NCBI GenBank assembly: GCA_017311315.1
Contig: CM029609.1
Span: 42,555,166-42,619,165 of the forward strand
Direction of reading: 5' to 3'
Source: Dendrocalamus latiflorus
Taxonomy: Eukaryota; Streptophyta; Magnoliopsida; Poales; Poaceae
DNA: 64,000 bases
The position numbers and the translations under genes are program-made. Positions 1 through 10,859 of the stretch are shown here, piece by piece (within the stretch, counting starts at the first letter, position 1; each line of letters opens with the position of its first letter). The notes beneath the pieces were generated by a model, which worked only from the letters and a program-made list of their open reading frames with translations, had not been told where the DNA came from and searched no databases.

Positions 1-220
1 TTGGTGGATAGAACCTTCACTATGAAATGCTTATTAGTTTCAGTTAAAACAATTAATTGGTCAAAATGATGCCTTCGAAATTACTTAATGGTATTTGAAA
101 TAAAATATTGCTTTGTGCAAAAGAACCATATAACCCTTCTTTGTTAAGCCTTACATCTACTGCATTTTTCCCAAGACTTGCGGAGTACTTTATGTACTCA
201 CATGTTGCACTCAAAAATAA

Positions 221-562
221 TATGCAGAGGAATACGAGGCCCAAGAAGGAGACTACGACTACTTCGCGGGTGGATTCGACGAAGGATTCCCGGAGTACTA
301 GGTCGCGCTTCCCCAGTCAATTGCCTGTGGCATATTGATGGGTCTCCGCTGAATTTATTTTTGCTTCCGTTGTGTTTCGTGTGTGCGAGATCTTGAAACC
401 TCATTTGTAATAATGAGACCTTTCGGTCAGTACTCTTTATTATTATAATAAAGCACGGTTGGTTATGTAATCATCTCTGTTTAACTGTGTGCACTAGTTT
501 TGATCTGGGACTAGTGCTGTAATACACAGAGGGTCCAGGTTTGAAAATCCGGGGTCCCGACA
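221..562 (+). mobile_element. 3' fragment of an LTR (Gypsy-like) retrotransposon
   Basis: A short open frame (227-301) ends in an acidic, Tyr/Gly/Phe-rich tail (DYDYFAGGFDEGFPEY then TAG). It is followed by sequence with the look of a grass Gypsy LTR: a 'gtaataatgagacctttcggt' polyadenylation-type stretch near 405-430, AT-rich sequence, and an ending in ...ggggtcccgaca at about 562. The frame is closed by a stop at 218-220, so the piece is 5'-truncated. From memory it resembles the 3' end of RIRE2-type elements; this is not proven. Bases 1-220 hold nothing recognised. Confidence 0.35.
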
Positions 563-751
563 ACCCCCATATGGAAAATCAAGAAGTGTCATACCATGCC
601 CACTCCAAGACCTCACACCCATAAGAAGCAAAAGTCAAGGCACTCAATTTTGGAGGGAAAAACCAGCCCCTCCTCTCATTGCTTGAGTCAAATCTCCAAT
701 TTGCCCCTCAAGCGCCTTACTGGAAGCTTTCCGCGTCCGGTACCTTGACCA

Positions 752-1195
752 TCTGGACCTCGACTCCTCCCTGAGTCTAGTCCGGTCCGCTCTGCTGCAC
801 ACAACCGCACCTGGCATCCTGACCGTCTGGACCTCCGACTTCTCCCTGAGCCTAGTCCCGATCCACTCGCCGCTGCCCGTCGTGTCCACCCGACACCGAC
901 CGAGACCTTCGACTCCACCTGAGTCTAGTCCTGGTCTGTTCCGTCGCGCACGATCGCATCCAACACCCAACCGTCTGGACCTCCGACTCCTTCCTGAGCC
1001 TAGTTCCGATTCGCTCATCGTTGCCCGTCGTGTCCGTCACCGGTAGCTCCAGCTCTGGTTTCTCGTCTCCCGACTCGCAACCACCTTACCAGCCTCGATC
1101 ATCTTCGGCATCACCGACCGTCGGGACCTTAACACCTCCTGTGCCTAGTCCCGGTCCTCCTCGCCTCACCATGACCTAGCTCCGAAGTTCTGCAG
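752..1195. repeat. Degenerate minisatellite, about 73-bp period
   Basis: Units begin with variants of 'ccgtctggacctccgactcc' followed by 'cctgagcctagtcc'. Starts fall near 752, 824, 901, 971 and 1118, with a very degraded unit near 1045, giving 70-77 bp spacing. Alternate units share 'cgctgcccgtcgtgtcc', so a roughly 145-bp higher-order dimer is possible. The minus-strand open frames here (up to 124 codons) are Arg/Ser/Gly-rich by-products of the repeat, not genes. Confidence 0.6.
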
Positions 1196-1379
1196 TCACA
1201 TAGACAAGCAAATCGTCACATAGCACCTCACGAAACAGCATATCAACAATAGCACAAGTAAAGGTACTCAACCCTAGAATACCCGAAACAAACTCAAACT
1301 CACTAACACAACCATCAATTACTCATCACAAACATGGTGATACCTCCACATGGTCTCTCAATGATCGCACGAGACTGTT

Positions 1380-1832
1380 TCTCACGGCTACGACCGCTTC
1401 TCATGGTGTTTCAATTTTCGATTTCCCTCAGTACTCGAATGCTCCGACTGCACTTGGTTACATCCGACTTCCGACCACAATACGCACTCGGACACTTCCG
1501 ATTACTACAGTGTTCTTCTGACTATGCCTTTCGACCATGGTGCCTTACGACCACGACTACCTTACGACTATGGTGCCTTTGACCACATTGCCACGACCAT
1601 GTCGGAGCACCGACTAGGTTCTCAAAATTCCATCTGCTGCTTCGACCATGTCACATCATCTCGATGCTATAACCACGGCTTCTCACGTACTCGAAGTCTT
1701 CGACTGCCTTCGTACTCGTGGTCTTCGACTGTGGCTTCGGACGTGGCTTCGATCACTGCTTCCCGGCTTCGACCACGATTTTGATTACTGTGGTTTCGAC
1801 CACTGCTTTGATCATTGGCTTCAATTATTTAT
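1380..1832. repeat. Degenerate 'tacgaccac/ttcgactg' minisatellite
   Basis: Short imperfect units built on 'tactcggacacttccgac', 'ttcgaccatgg' and 'ttcgaccactg' recur every 20-30 bp. The same word set appears in reverse complement at about 40560-41100, so both tracts may come from one repeat or element family. Open frames on the plus strand are low-complexity and not supported as genes. Confidence 0.45.
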
Positions 1833-1846
1833 AACTCATTAAGATT

Positions 1847-3315
1847 TTTTAGATAAAGGATATAATATCCGGCCTCTATATCCACGAGGGATATATACAG
1901 CCAAAAGTTACACGAGCACTTAGGCTCAAAGCCTCAAAACTGAGAAGCATAAAACAACACTAAAGACATCTTAAAGACAATGAAAAAAAGCTAAAAAGAC
2001 CAAGCTTCAGAACTCTTTCATCGTCCTTGCTTTCAACCAAGTCTCTACCACATCCGACTGAGCCATCCAACCTTCGTCTACTTTGCGTGAAGATGCACCT
2101 CCAAGGCGACGTCTCCAACGAGGCGACGAGGGTCACCGACGTCACCCGCCTCACCGAGGCTAGGTTTTCACCTGGAGATCAGTAAACATGAGGGCTATGT
2201 AGTGCCATGACAACACCTCCCGGAAGGAAAATGGCGCCCGAAGGCGTCATCGTTGTCGAGACCGGTAAGAACACTGGCAAGGCTTTCGCCAGCACCCCAC
2301 ACACTACCCACACGCAAAATAGACCGTCACCAACATACCGAGGTCATGTACGTCTCAAGGCCATGGCATAGCCACCCTTGAACTCCTCGACGATCCGCTC
2401 CCTGCAAAGTCCGTCACTGAATAAACCACTATACGACGCTTATGCGCCACCATTGAGCAGATCCAGCGACATGAGCCACGGATACAGCCTAAACCCAAAC
2501 CACATAAGAGCACGGAACCCGGCCCCGGCCAGAACCAAGCCCAGGAGCCAGAGGAGCGCCGTCCTTGCCTCCACCCACCGCCGTCGCAGTTGACACCGAC
2601 ATCACCGGTCCCTTCGCCGCCTGCACCTTCAACACGTCAGCCGCGCCGAAGTCGCCTTCAAACCGGCATCTTGAGATCCCAAACCATGGAACTCAGCAGC
2701 TCAAGAAGCACTACTGCTCCCCGCACTGCTTCTTGGCTACTACAAATCTAGCAGGTATCTAGCTCTCCGCCCTCGCACTGGCACCGGAGGTCCCTGCTGC
2801 GCCCTCCACCGACGAGCTGCCGACCACGTCGCCGCCCACGGGGCGCCGGCACCGAAGTCGTCCGATCGGGAGCCCGCCACGGCGCCGCAGACCCGGGCCG
2901 AGAGACGCCAGATCCGGCCACCAAGCCGCCGGATCCGCCACCGGCGAAGAGAGCCGCTGCCGGGGAGCTCGCGACCCTCTGCTCCCCACTGACCAGATCT
3001 GAGGAAGGGGGAAAACCCCGCCGCCGCTCTCCTTTCGACCACCGGCGACCGGCGGCGCGCACCGGCGACGGCGAGGAAGCGAGATCCGGGCGGGGAAGGG
3101 GCGAGGATGAGAGAGGCCCGAGAAGCCCGCACTCGGCGTTGATGCCCTCTGCCGACAGGGGAAGAGGAGCCCCAGAGGAGAAAATCCCCGCCGCCGCCCT
3201 CCTTGCGACCACCGGTGCTCGGTGGCGCGCTCCGCGCAGGGGAAGGGGGAAGCTGATGAGGCGGTCCCGAACCGGAAGAAAGTGCTACCTGGTACCATCT
3301 GTTTGCCGTCGTTGT
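1847..3315 (-). mobile_element. LINE-tailed retroposed insertion with 14-bp TSD
   Basis: The sequence AACTCATTAAGATT occurs exactly at 1833-1846 and again at 3316-3329, bracketing about 1.47 kb. Read on the minus strand, the interval runs from a GC-rich, repeat-containing 5' part to an AT-rich 3' end. That end has the grass LINE-type tail 'ggctgtatatatcc..gaggccgg' (about 1867-1905) and then a short A-rich end next to the left TSD. This is the signature of target-primed reverse transcription. No reverse transcriptase can be read, so the insertion is non-autonomous or internally derived. The GC-rich part contains a diverged duplication: a 'ccccgccgccgc...ctcct..cgaccaccgg' motif near 3015 and again near 3185. 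The 221-codon minus frame here is Pro/Arg/Ser-rich with no domain. Confidence 0.65.
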
Positions 3316-3329
3316 CAACTCATTAAGAT

Positions 3330-4010
3330 TAATTCTAACATTTGCAACTTTGACTGACGGTGTGTGTGGATAAATAATTTCCAAAAACCAAAATCGGTGG
3401 CGCAAGAAGAACGCATATCATCATACGTACGTGCAAGCACCAGAGGCACAAGCTAGTCGTCACAGAACACATACGGCCAGTTGCCAGTAGAGGTACGTGA
3501 AGCTAGAGAAGTGGGTCCAGTACCTGTATCGATGAGCTGGGACTGGGAGGGGGGCAGGCAGAGCAGATGAGTAGAAACCTGCAAGACGTACGCACCGGTC
3601 GCACTTGGTTCTTTTGAAGTCTTGTGTGTTTTAAATTCTAGCTATTTATATGAGAAAAATATGAAGAAAAATAGTTATATATAATTTTAATCGATATAAT
3701 TGAAGTCAGTATAGTATTTATTATAATTGATTTATAGACCTGTTTTAAAAAGATATATTATTTAAAAATTAGCTACTATAACAAAAGACAAAAATCATAA
3801 ACATCAAGTATAACAGATTCCAGTCAAAGTTGGGTACAAAATCTTGCATTGCATTGTTGACCCTGACTTGCGACAGTGACAAGCGTAATTACAAATGAAA
3901 ATATCGACAAAACTAGTCTACATCTCGAGTTTTAATTTTATATTTTTTTTCTGGTGGAAACCTCTGTAATGTCAAGGTCCGCGTCTACGCTTCTTAAGAA
4001 ATTCCAGCCT
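3330..4010. other. Non-coding; one MITE-like copy, otherwise nothing seen
   Basis: AT-rich sequence with no supported open frame. About 3630-3805 is a diverged copy of MITE family A (see 29645 and 49464), with the shared stretch 'gatataattgaagtcagtatagtat' broken by a few changes, followed by 'ttagctactata'. The remaining sequence shows no recognisable feature. Confidence 0.4.
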
Positions 4011-5190
4011 AAGAGCATCTCCAACAATCCCCCTAAAAACCTACCCCCAAAAGACACCTTTTAGGGGCAGCCTAAAAAATTTGTTAACCTATTTTAGTCC
4101 CCTCCTTCAACAGCACCCCTAAATATATCCTAATAGTATTTTGAATCTGGCCCAATATTAACAACCGGCCCATTTACTTTGCTCGATACGTAATTTTGAT
4201 CGTGAGCGATCCTGGAGAGTTGGCCGCCAGCTTGAGGTCAGGGAGGAAGCGCCGGCGGATCGACGACGTGCAGCCATCTGCCGCGACAAGCAAATCTCCG
4301 GCGACCTCCACCGTTTCTCCGGTCTGGAGCACGCAAGCCGTCGCGACGACCCCGCGTTCGTCGTCATCCGATACCTCAAACGACAGGAACTGGTGCCCCC
4401 AGAGCACAGTCACCGCGGCCGGCAGCGCCTCGTGGAGCCGCCGGTGCAGGTCGCCCCAGTGCGCCGCGCGGAAGTTGAAGCCCTCGTCTCGCGTCCGCGT
4501 CCGCGTCCGCCTTCGTCTCGCTGTCCGTTGCTCGATTCTGCGGTGGCAACAGAAGCACGCATTGACAAGGTCGCATCGCCATCAGCCATCGCAAGGACGT
4601 CACCCGGCTCCCGCACCCGACTTCGATCTCCTGATGCTGCTTCCTCTATAGTTTTCTCTACTGATTTGCCAATCTATATGTGCCCCTGTATTCAAGGATT
4701 GCCGGCACATTCTATGTGCCGCGATTACAATTCAAGGCACATATATATGCCCCTATATATATGCCCCTGTATTCAAGGATTGCCGGCACATGATTTATGC
4801 CATGATACTTTTTAGTGGCACATAGTTAATCTTTTCGCAGCCGGGGACACGGGGCGCCGGGTGGGGGGCGCCGGGGATACGGGGCACCGGGTGGGGGCGC
4901 CGGTTTGGCAGGATTGGGGCGGCGGGCGGGGAGATGTGGCTGGGAAAAGGGCGGGGGTGGCGAGCTGTGAAGGAAAAATGTGGCGCGAACTTTTTTTCCC
5001 AGCGCGCGTGACAGCGGGAGCGAGGATACAGGACCCCTGAAAGTTCCCGGTTTCTGCCTGGGTTTTGGGAGAGTTTTGGGGGGAATAGAAATAGGGGGTG
5101 TTTAGGGGAGTTGTTGGAGAAGACTTTTTACACAATTTCCCAATAATTTGATTTAGGGGGAGATTTAGGGGGATTGTTGGAGATGCTCTT
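4011..5190. mobile_element. 1.18-kb TIR DNA transposon with captured gene fragment
   Basis: The ends are a perfect 27-bp inverted repeat: 4011-4037 (aagagcatctccaacaatcc...) is the reverse complement of 5164-5190. The 'gagcatctccaaca' terminus is common in grass non-autonomous elements. The flanks read ..ccT/AAGAGC and GCTCTT/Aca, compatible with a TA target; no longer duplication is evident, so the superfamily is left open. Inside are a minus-strand FAD-monooxygenase fragment (about 4170-4510), an internal direct repeat ('gcccctgtattcaaggattg' at about 4680 and 4765), and G-rich short repeats at 4843-4925. No transposase is present, so it is non-autonomous. Its right end lies about 105 bp before the TATA box of the receptor kinase at 5381. 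Confidence 0.8.
4170..4510 (-). pseudogene. Captured fragment of a plant FAD-dependent monooxygenase
   Basis: Read on the minus strand from about 4510 to 4170, one frame gives FNFRAAHWGDLHRRLHEALP, then VLWGHQFLSFEVSDDDE, then GETVEVAGDLLVAADG and CTSSIRRRFLPDLKL. These are the middle blocks of plant UbiH/salicylate-hydroxylase-like monooxygenases. The 'LLVAADGCTSSIRR' block is the conserved DG motif that binds FAD and NAD(P)H. The N-terminal Rossmann GxGxxG and the C-terminal GD motif are missing. Upstream the frame passes into a degenerate CGGACG repeat, and downstream it runs into unrelated sequence. It lies wholly inside the TIR element 4011-5190, so it is a transduplicated piece and not a working gene. 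Family assignment is from recognised motifs; the parent locus is outside this window. Confidence 0.7.
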
Positions 5191-5295
5191 ACACATCCTC
5201 AGGTTTGGACTTTGGACGATTCTACGTACCATACACATTACATAATACAATGGACTCATCAACAAATTGCATCGCTGCTTCCAACTTTTGAACTT

Positions 5296-5304
5296 TATAT
5301 ATAT
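5296..5304 (+). promoter_or_regulatory. TATA box of the receptor-kinase locus
   Basis: TATATATAT lies 77 bp before the ATG at 5381. It is the only good TATA in the 190 bp between the end of the upstream TIR element and the start codon. The promoter proximal to this site is therefore transposon sequence. Confidence 0.5.
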
Positions 5305-7908
5305 GTGCTTTTCAAGGATGATAAAAAAAGCTCATATAAACTGGATATAACTCTTGCGTCAGTGCCTCATCGTAACACCAATGGAGCTCGCCGAGTCCTT
5401 GCTCGCCATGGTTTCCCTTCTCGCATGGCTAGCTGGTCCCGAAACCACCGCAGCCAGTGCGGTTGACGACCGCCTCGCGCTCACGTCGTTCATGTTACGC
5501 ATGACGAGTGACTCGTCGGCAGCTCTGGCGCCGTCGTGGGGCAACAGCTCCGTCCCGGTCTGCCAGTGGCGCGGCGTGACGTGTGGCCTGAGCGGCCGCC
5601 GCCGCGGCCGCGTGGTAGCGTTGGAGCTTCCCGGGCTCGGCCTCCGCGGCACCGTCCCTCCCGAGCTCGGCAACCTCACCTACTTGAGGCGGCTCCACCT
5701 CCCCGCGAACCACCTGCACGGCGTCCTACCGCCGGAGCTCGGCAGCCTCCCTGACCTCAACCTCAGCGAGAACAACATTCATGGGCGGGTTCCGGCGTCG
5801 CTGTCGAACTGCACCAGTCTCGAGAACCTTTTGCTGTACAACAACAGGCTCCATGGCGAGATACCACAGGAGCTCTGCTCGTTGCGCAGTCTCAAGGTAT
5901 TCAATCTTGGCCTGAACACTCTTACAGGAAGCATTCCATCAAAGATTGGGAACCTTGTAAACCTTAGAACTCTGAACTTAGAATTTAACAACCTCACTGG
6001 GGAGATCACTCAGGAGATAGGTGGTCTTGTTAGCCTTGTCGGACTAGGTCTAGGTTACAATCTACTGACAGGCCCCATTCCTGCTTCACTTGGAAACCTT
6101 TCAGCACTGAAGTATCTCAGTATCCCTTCAGCTAAACTAACAGGGAGCATACCACGACTGCAAAAGCTTTCATCTCTTGTTGTCCTTGAATTGGGTGCGA
6201 ACAACCTCGAAGGAACCGTCCCTGCTTGGTTGGGAAATCTCTCATCACTAGTGTTTCTTGATCTTCAGCAAAATCGCCTCACAGGACGCATCCCAGAATC
6301 ATTAGGCGGCCTTCAGTTGCTTACAGATCTTTCTCTTTTAGAAAACAATCTTTCAGGTTCCATACCACATTCTCTTGGAAATCTTGGCGCCCTGACCAGC
6401 CTTCGTCTAGACTACAACAAACTTGAAGGTCCTTTTCCTCCTTCACTACTCAACCTTTCCTCTCTTGAAGATGCTTACAAAGCAATCGTCTCAGTGGGTC
6501 TTTTCCACCTGACATCGGCAATAGGCTTCCAAATCTACAAGATTTTGTTGTAGATATCAATCAGTTTCACGGAACAATCCCGCCATCCTTATGCAATGCC
6601 TCTATGCTCCAAGTTCTGCAAACAGTAAATAACTTTTTGTCAGGAAGAATTCCCCAGTGCCTTGGAATTCGACAAAAGAGATTGTTAGTCGTGTCGGTTG
6701 CAAGAAATCAGCTGGAAGCAATAAATGATGCTGATTGGGGCTTTATGTCCAGCCTAACCAATTGCAGCAATTTGGATTTATTAGATTTGGGTTACAACAA
6801 TCTTCAGGGTGAGCTACCGAGTTCAATTGGAAACCTTTCCTCACATTTGAGATATCTTGTCATAGCAAACAACAATATAGCTGGGAAAATACCTGAAGGA
6901 ATAGGGAACTTGGTCAGTTTAGTGTTGCTCTACACGAACTTCAACCGCTTGGAGGGAACTATTCCAGCTTCTCTTGGCAAACTCAAGATGTTGAATCAAT
7001 TGTCTCTGCCATATAACAACCTGTCAGGATCCATCCCACCAACTCTTGGAAATCTTACAACACTAAATCTACTAGCACTCGAAGGAAATGCACTTGATGG
7101 AGGAATTCCTTCCAGTCTTTCCAGCTGTCCTCTAGAACATTTGGATCTTTCATATAACAGTCTTACTGGCCCAATATCTAAACAACTATTTCTCATATCT
7201 ACCTTATCTAGTTTCATGCTTTTGGGACATAATTTTTTATCTGGGGCTCTACCACCCGAAATGGGTAATCTAAAAAATCTGGGAGTGCTTGATTTATCTT
7301 CAAACAACATTTCTGGAGAGATTCCTACCTCTATTGCTGAGTGCCAGAGCTTGCAGGATCTCAATATATCTGGAAACTTACTTCAAGGGACAATTCCATC
7401 GTCGCTTGGGCAACTAAAGGGTCTCTTGGTGCTTGATCTTTCCCACAATAATTTGTCTGGGGGCATCCCTGCGTTTCTTGGGAGTTTGAGAGGCCTATCT
7501 ACCTTGAATCTCTCATTCAACAAATTTGAAGGTGAAGTTCCAAAAGATGGGGTCTTTCTTAATGCAACAGCAATCTCGATTGCTGGAAATGATGGCCTAT
7601 GTGGTGGTATCCCTCAACTGAATTTGGCACCCTGCTCTGAACACACCACCAAGAAGGCACCCAGGAAACTTGTCATAATAATCCCCATATGCAGTTCAAT
7701 TCTATTTATCACATTAGTTTTTGCACTGCTGACATTCTATTATACAAGAAAAACGACAAAAGTAAGCCTACAAACTTCACCCATCAGCGAGCAACATATG
7801 AGGCTTTCGTATGCTGAGTTAGTTAATGCAACAAATGGTTTTGCCTCTGAGAACCTCATCGGAGCAGGAAGCTTTGGTTCGGTCTACAAGGGAAGAATGA
7901 GAAGCAAT

Positions 7909-8370
7909 TGTTAGGTCCCTTAGGATCATCTAGGTGTAGATCAGAGGGTGCTCTTGATTGGGTTCGAGAGAGAAGGGGAGAGGGAGAGGGTAGTAGGCAA
8001 CGTTACCGACCGTCTGATGCATTGGAGGAGGAGCTGGCCATCGCTGGTTCGTTGGTGAAGTCTGCGCACGGGCAGCGACGGTCGGGGAAGAGGAGGGCGG
8101 TGGCGGCGGTGTAGATCCGGTGAAGGGGACAGTGATGGAGCTTCCCGCCGCCGACTGCGCGTCCCTCTAGATCGGTCTAGGGTTTGTGTCGGTGGGGATT
8201 TGCGGCTCATGCGAACCTCGTAACTTGAGCCGCCGGCCCCCACCCCTTTATTTATTGCGCAGCGCGACGGGGGCCCACCAGCCAATAGATGGGCTGGGCG
8301 CCCCCGATCAGGGCGCGGATCAAGGCCCCGATTAGCCGTTGGGCTAATCGGGAGAGAGATCAATCCAACA
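7909..8370. mobile_element. Solo LTR (462 bp) inside the kinase exon
   Basis: The insert begins TGTTAGG and ends CCAACA, and it is flanked by the 5-bp duplication GCAAT (7904-7908 and 8371-8375). Removing it with one GCAAT restores the kinase frame exactly (..GRMRSN joined to DQQVVVAVKV..). The GC-rich body has the '..gggcccaccagccaat..gatcagggcgcggatcaag' look of panicoid LTRs. No internal region, PBS or second LTR is present, so it is a solo LTR left by LTR-LTR recombination, or a very small TRIM. It introduces a stop at 7912-7914. Confidence 0.9.
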
Positions 8371-8861
8371 GCAATGACCAACAGGTAGTCGTCGCTGTAA
8401 AGGTGCTCAACCTCATGCAGCGTGGTGCATCTCAAAGTTTCATTGCAGAATGTGAGACACTGAGATGCGTTCGACATCGGAACCTTGTGAAGATATTGAC
8501 GGTATGCTCAAGTATTGATTTTCAGGGCCATGACTTCAAGGCCCTTGTATATGAGTTCCTACCAAATGGAAATTTAGACCAATGGCTACACCAGCATGTC
8601 ATGGAAGATGGTGAACACAAGGCACTAGATCTCATTGCAAGACTACGCATTGCAGTTGATGTGGCATCTCACTTGAATATCTTCACCAACATAGGCCATT
8701 ACCAATTATTCATTGTGATATTAAGCCAAGCAATGTTTTCCTCGACAGTGACATGGTTGCTCATGTTGGTGATTTTGGGCTTGCAAGGTTTCTACACAAA
8801 GACTTAGAGAAATCAAGTGGTTGGGCATCAATGAGAGGAACAATTGGTTATGCTGCTCCAG

Positions 8862-9118
8862 GTGAGCTTCTTCTATACATATCCCACAAAGCCGGCTTTT
8901 GAAATTTAAATAGGATTTGTTGTTGTTCAGCTTACTTAGATGAGTATATTATGACTAAACTCTTTTTTTAGAATGGAAAAGAACTTAAATATGTAAAATA
9001 TTGTACATGTAAATGTAGTGCTTTGGAAATGAATTTTATATAAGATCATTAATTAGACATATGTAAACTTGCAGAGTCAGGTCCTTTTTTTCTTCACAAC
9101 TCTTTTTGTCGGTTTCAG
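8862..9118 (+). other. Intron of the receptor-kinase pseudogene
   Basis: The donor is G/GTGAGC at 8862 and the acceptor TTTCAG/AA at 9118. It is AT-rich, 257 bp, phase 1. Joining 8861 to 9119 restores PEYGLGNEVS in the activation segment. The position matches the single conserved intron of LRR-XII kinases. Confidence 0.85.
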
Positions 9119-9522
9119 AATATGGACTTGGCAACGAAGTCTCAATCCAAGGTGATGTCTATAGTTATGGCATATTGTTGCTAGAGATGTTCACTGGAAA
9201 AAGACCAACAAACAGTGAATTTGGAGGAGTTGTTGGCCTTCGCAAGTATGTCCAGATGGCATTACCAGACAATGTGGCTAATGTCGTCGACCAGCGGTTA
9301 CTACCAGAGATAGAAGATGATGAACGCAGCAGGTCAAACTCTAACAACACCAGAGATCTGAGAATTGCTTGTATCACTTCAATTCTGCGCGTTGGAATTT
9401 CCTGTTCAGAGGAGATGCCAACGGACCGCGTGCAAATCGGAGATGCTCTGAAGGAGTTGCTAGCAATAAGAGACAACTTTCAGAAGCAACTCTCCTGTGA
9501 AGGGGCGTCTTCAAGCCAGTGA

Positions 9523-10595
9523 AACATTAGATGTTTTTTCTAGCGCATGATATGGCCTTATGCCATATGATACAATCAACCGGATCAATAAGGTCATCGG
9601 GCAAAAAACCCAGATCAATAAGATGCTGCAAGCAGCTATCTCTATTAACTTAAACTTCGCTCTACGACTAAAACAGGGTCTAAGCTGATTAAAACAGGGT
9701 CTCTAGATGTGATGTGAGAGCAACCACTGAAGTGTGTACTTATGATTTTTGTTTACATTTTTTGATACCACAGTGAACGGTAAAGATATTGACGTGGACG
9801 GCTCATATATTTTTATACTCGATAAGTCATTTAAAAAACTGCTTTAAAAACACTCTATTTATTTTGATTTTCGAAGAAATAAAAAAAACAAATCCACGAG
9901 AACATGTCCATTGTATTGCCGTAGAAATTCGGCCAAAATATTTTCTTGGCTTTTAATTAAAGGTTCCTAGCGTTATATACTCCACCAGCTAGTAGTGCTT
10001 GAGTGATCTTCAATCACACCTATGACTAGCTACAACAGCTTCTAGTCAACTCACCAGCCTGCATTAATCATCCTAAGATTAAGAACACAAACATGCATAT
10101 CCTACAGATCACGGTACGCACCACCTTGTAACCCGCATTTACAAAGACCAGTAGATACAAAGCTAAAACAAGAAACAAGACAAAGAGGATTTGGGCTGCA
10201 TATGACTGGATTTTAAACATACTTTACATTTAGGCTAAATTAGGAGGGACCAAACCACTAATTAAACACATGTAATTAACTATATAATGAAGGATTAGTA
10301 AAAGATTGGGGGGTGCCGGGCCCCCACCAGCCCCCCTTGTCTCCGCCACTGGCTACGAGCAAGATCAGCGGGCTGTCCCGGCACAGTAGCCAATAGGCCT
10401 GTAGCTAGCGTTGTTGCCCGCATGGCGAGGTTCATTTTCCTTCCACCGAGAGGGGAATATGTAGGCCGAACCGACACGTAGCCGCCTTGGCTGTTGCTCG
10501 GTTGAGCGGTCTTGGTGGCTGCGTCCACTAGATGAGAGGCTGTCTGTGCCACTGGCCGGTCTCCTCATCTGGCCCGTGCAGTCAGCTGGGCAGTA
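9523..10595. other. 3' flank of the kinase locus; no gene recognised
   Basis: Probable 3' UTR up to about 9700, then AT-rich sequence. A GC-richer patch (about 10300-10580) has minus-strand open frames of 67-85 codons (MAQTASHLVDAATK...) that match nothing I recognise. It begins with a 'ggggggtgccgggccccc' tract that could be a transposon edge. Confidence 0.4.
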
Positions 10596-10857
10596 CTCCC
10601 TTCTTCTAAGTTTATAGGGTATATTTTTTGAATGATCTTATCTACAAATATAAGACGTATTTTATATTTCAATACAAAATTAGTGTAATGTTTCCCATAT
10701 AGCCCTAATAAATATCTACCTTTACTTGATATTCTTTACATACATGTATTAAATATAATGCTTAGAGATAATAATTAGAGGTAACATAGTTATTTTTAAA
10801 ATCTTCTTAGTCTATGTGTTGAGTAAAAATACACCATATAAATTTGAACGGAGGGAA
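10596..10857. mobile_element. Stowaway-type MITE
   Basis: It begins TA/CTCCCTTCTTCT at 10594 and ends GAACGGAGGGAA/TA at 10859. These are the 'CTCCCTCCGT' inverted ends and TA target typical of Tc1/mariner-derived Stowaway MITEs in grasses. The interior of about 262 bp is AT-rich and non-coding. Confidence 0.8.
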
Positions 10858-10859
10858 TA

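Larger units (their letters stand above)
5381..9522 (+). pseudogene. LRR receptor-like kinase (LRR-XII, non-RD), broken by two frameshifts and a solo LTR
   Basis: The start at 5381 gives MELAESLLAMVSLLAWLAG, a signal peptide. An LRRNT block (CQWRGVTC), about 20 LxxLxLxxNxLxGxIP repeats, a transmembrane helix (about 7672-7745), a juxtamembrane segment and a kinase domain follow. Kinase parts seen: GAGSFGSVYKG, VAVKVLN, then in restored frame a catalytic loop with HCD in place of HRD (non-RD), GDFGLA and AAPEYG. This is the Xa21/FLS2-type subfamily that senses microbial patterns at the plasma membrane. Lesions: (1) a 1-nt loss at 6470-6474, where the frame passes from +2 to the frame continuing at 6475, with stop TAG at 6551; (2) a 462-bp LTR at 7909-8370; (3) a 1-nt loss at about 8669-8671. 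One intron (8862-9118, GT-AG) splits the codon for Glu of APE, the conserved place in this family. Exon 2 ends at TGA 9520-9522. Everything else is full length, so inactivation looks recent. A sequencing error could explain a frameshift but not the LTR. Confidence 0.9.

Noticed and set aside
1334..1842. Plus-strand frames of 64-86 codons
   Set aside because: Low-complexity translation of a degenerate minisatellite; three frames overlap.
2740..3405. 221-codon minus-strand frame
   Set aside because: It crosses the right target-duplication boundary of the LINE-tailed insertion (3315), so it cannot be an ancestral gene. Composition is GC-driven and no domain is seen.
8289..8807. Independent short kinase ORF starting MGWAPPIRARIK
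   Set aside because: The first 27 or so codons are solo-LTR sequence. The rest is the middle of the receptor kinase, so it is one broken gene and not a separate one.
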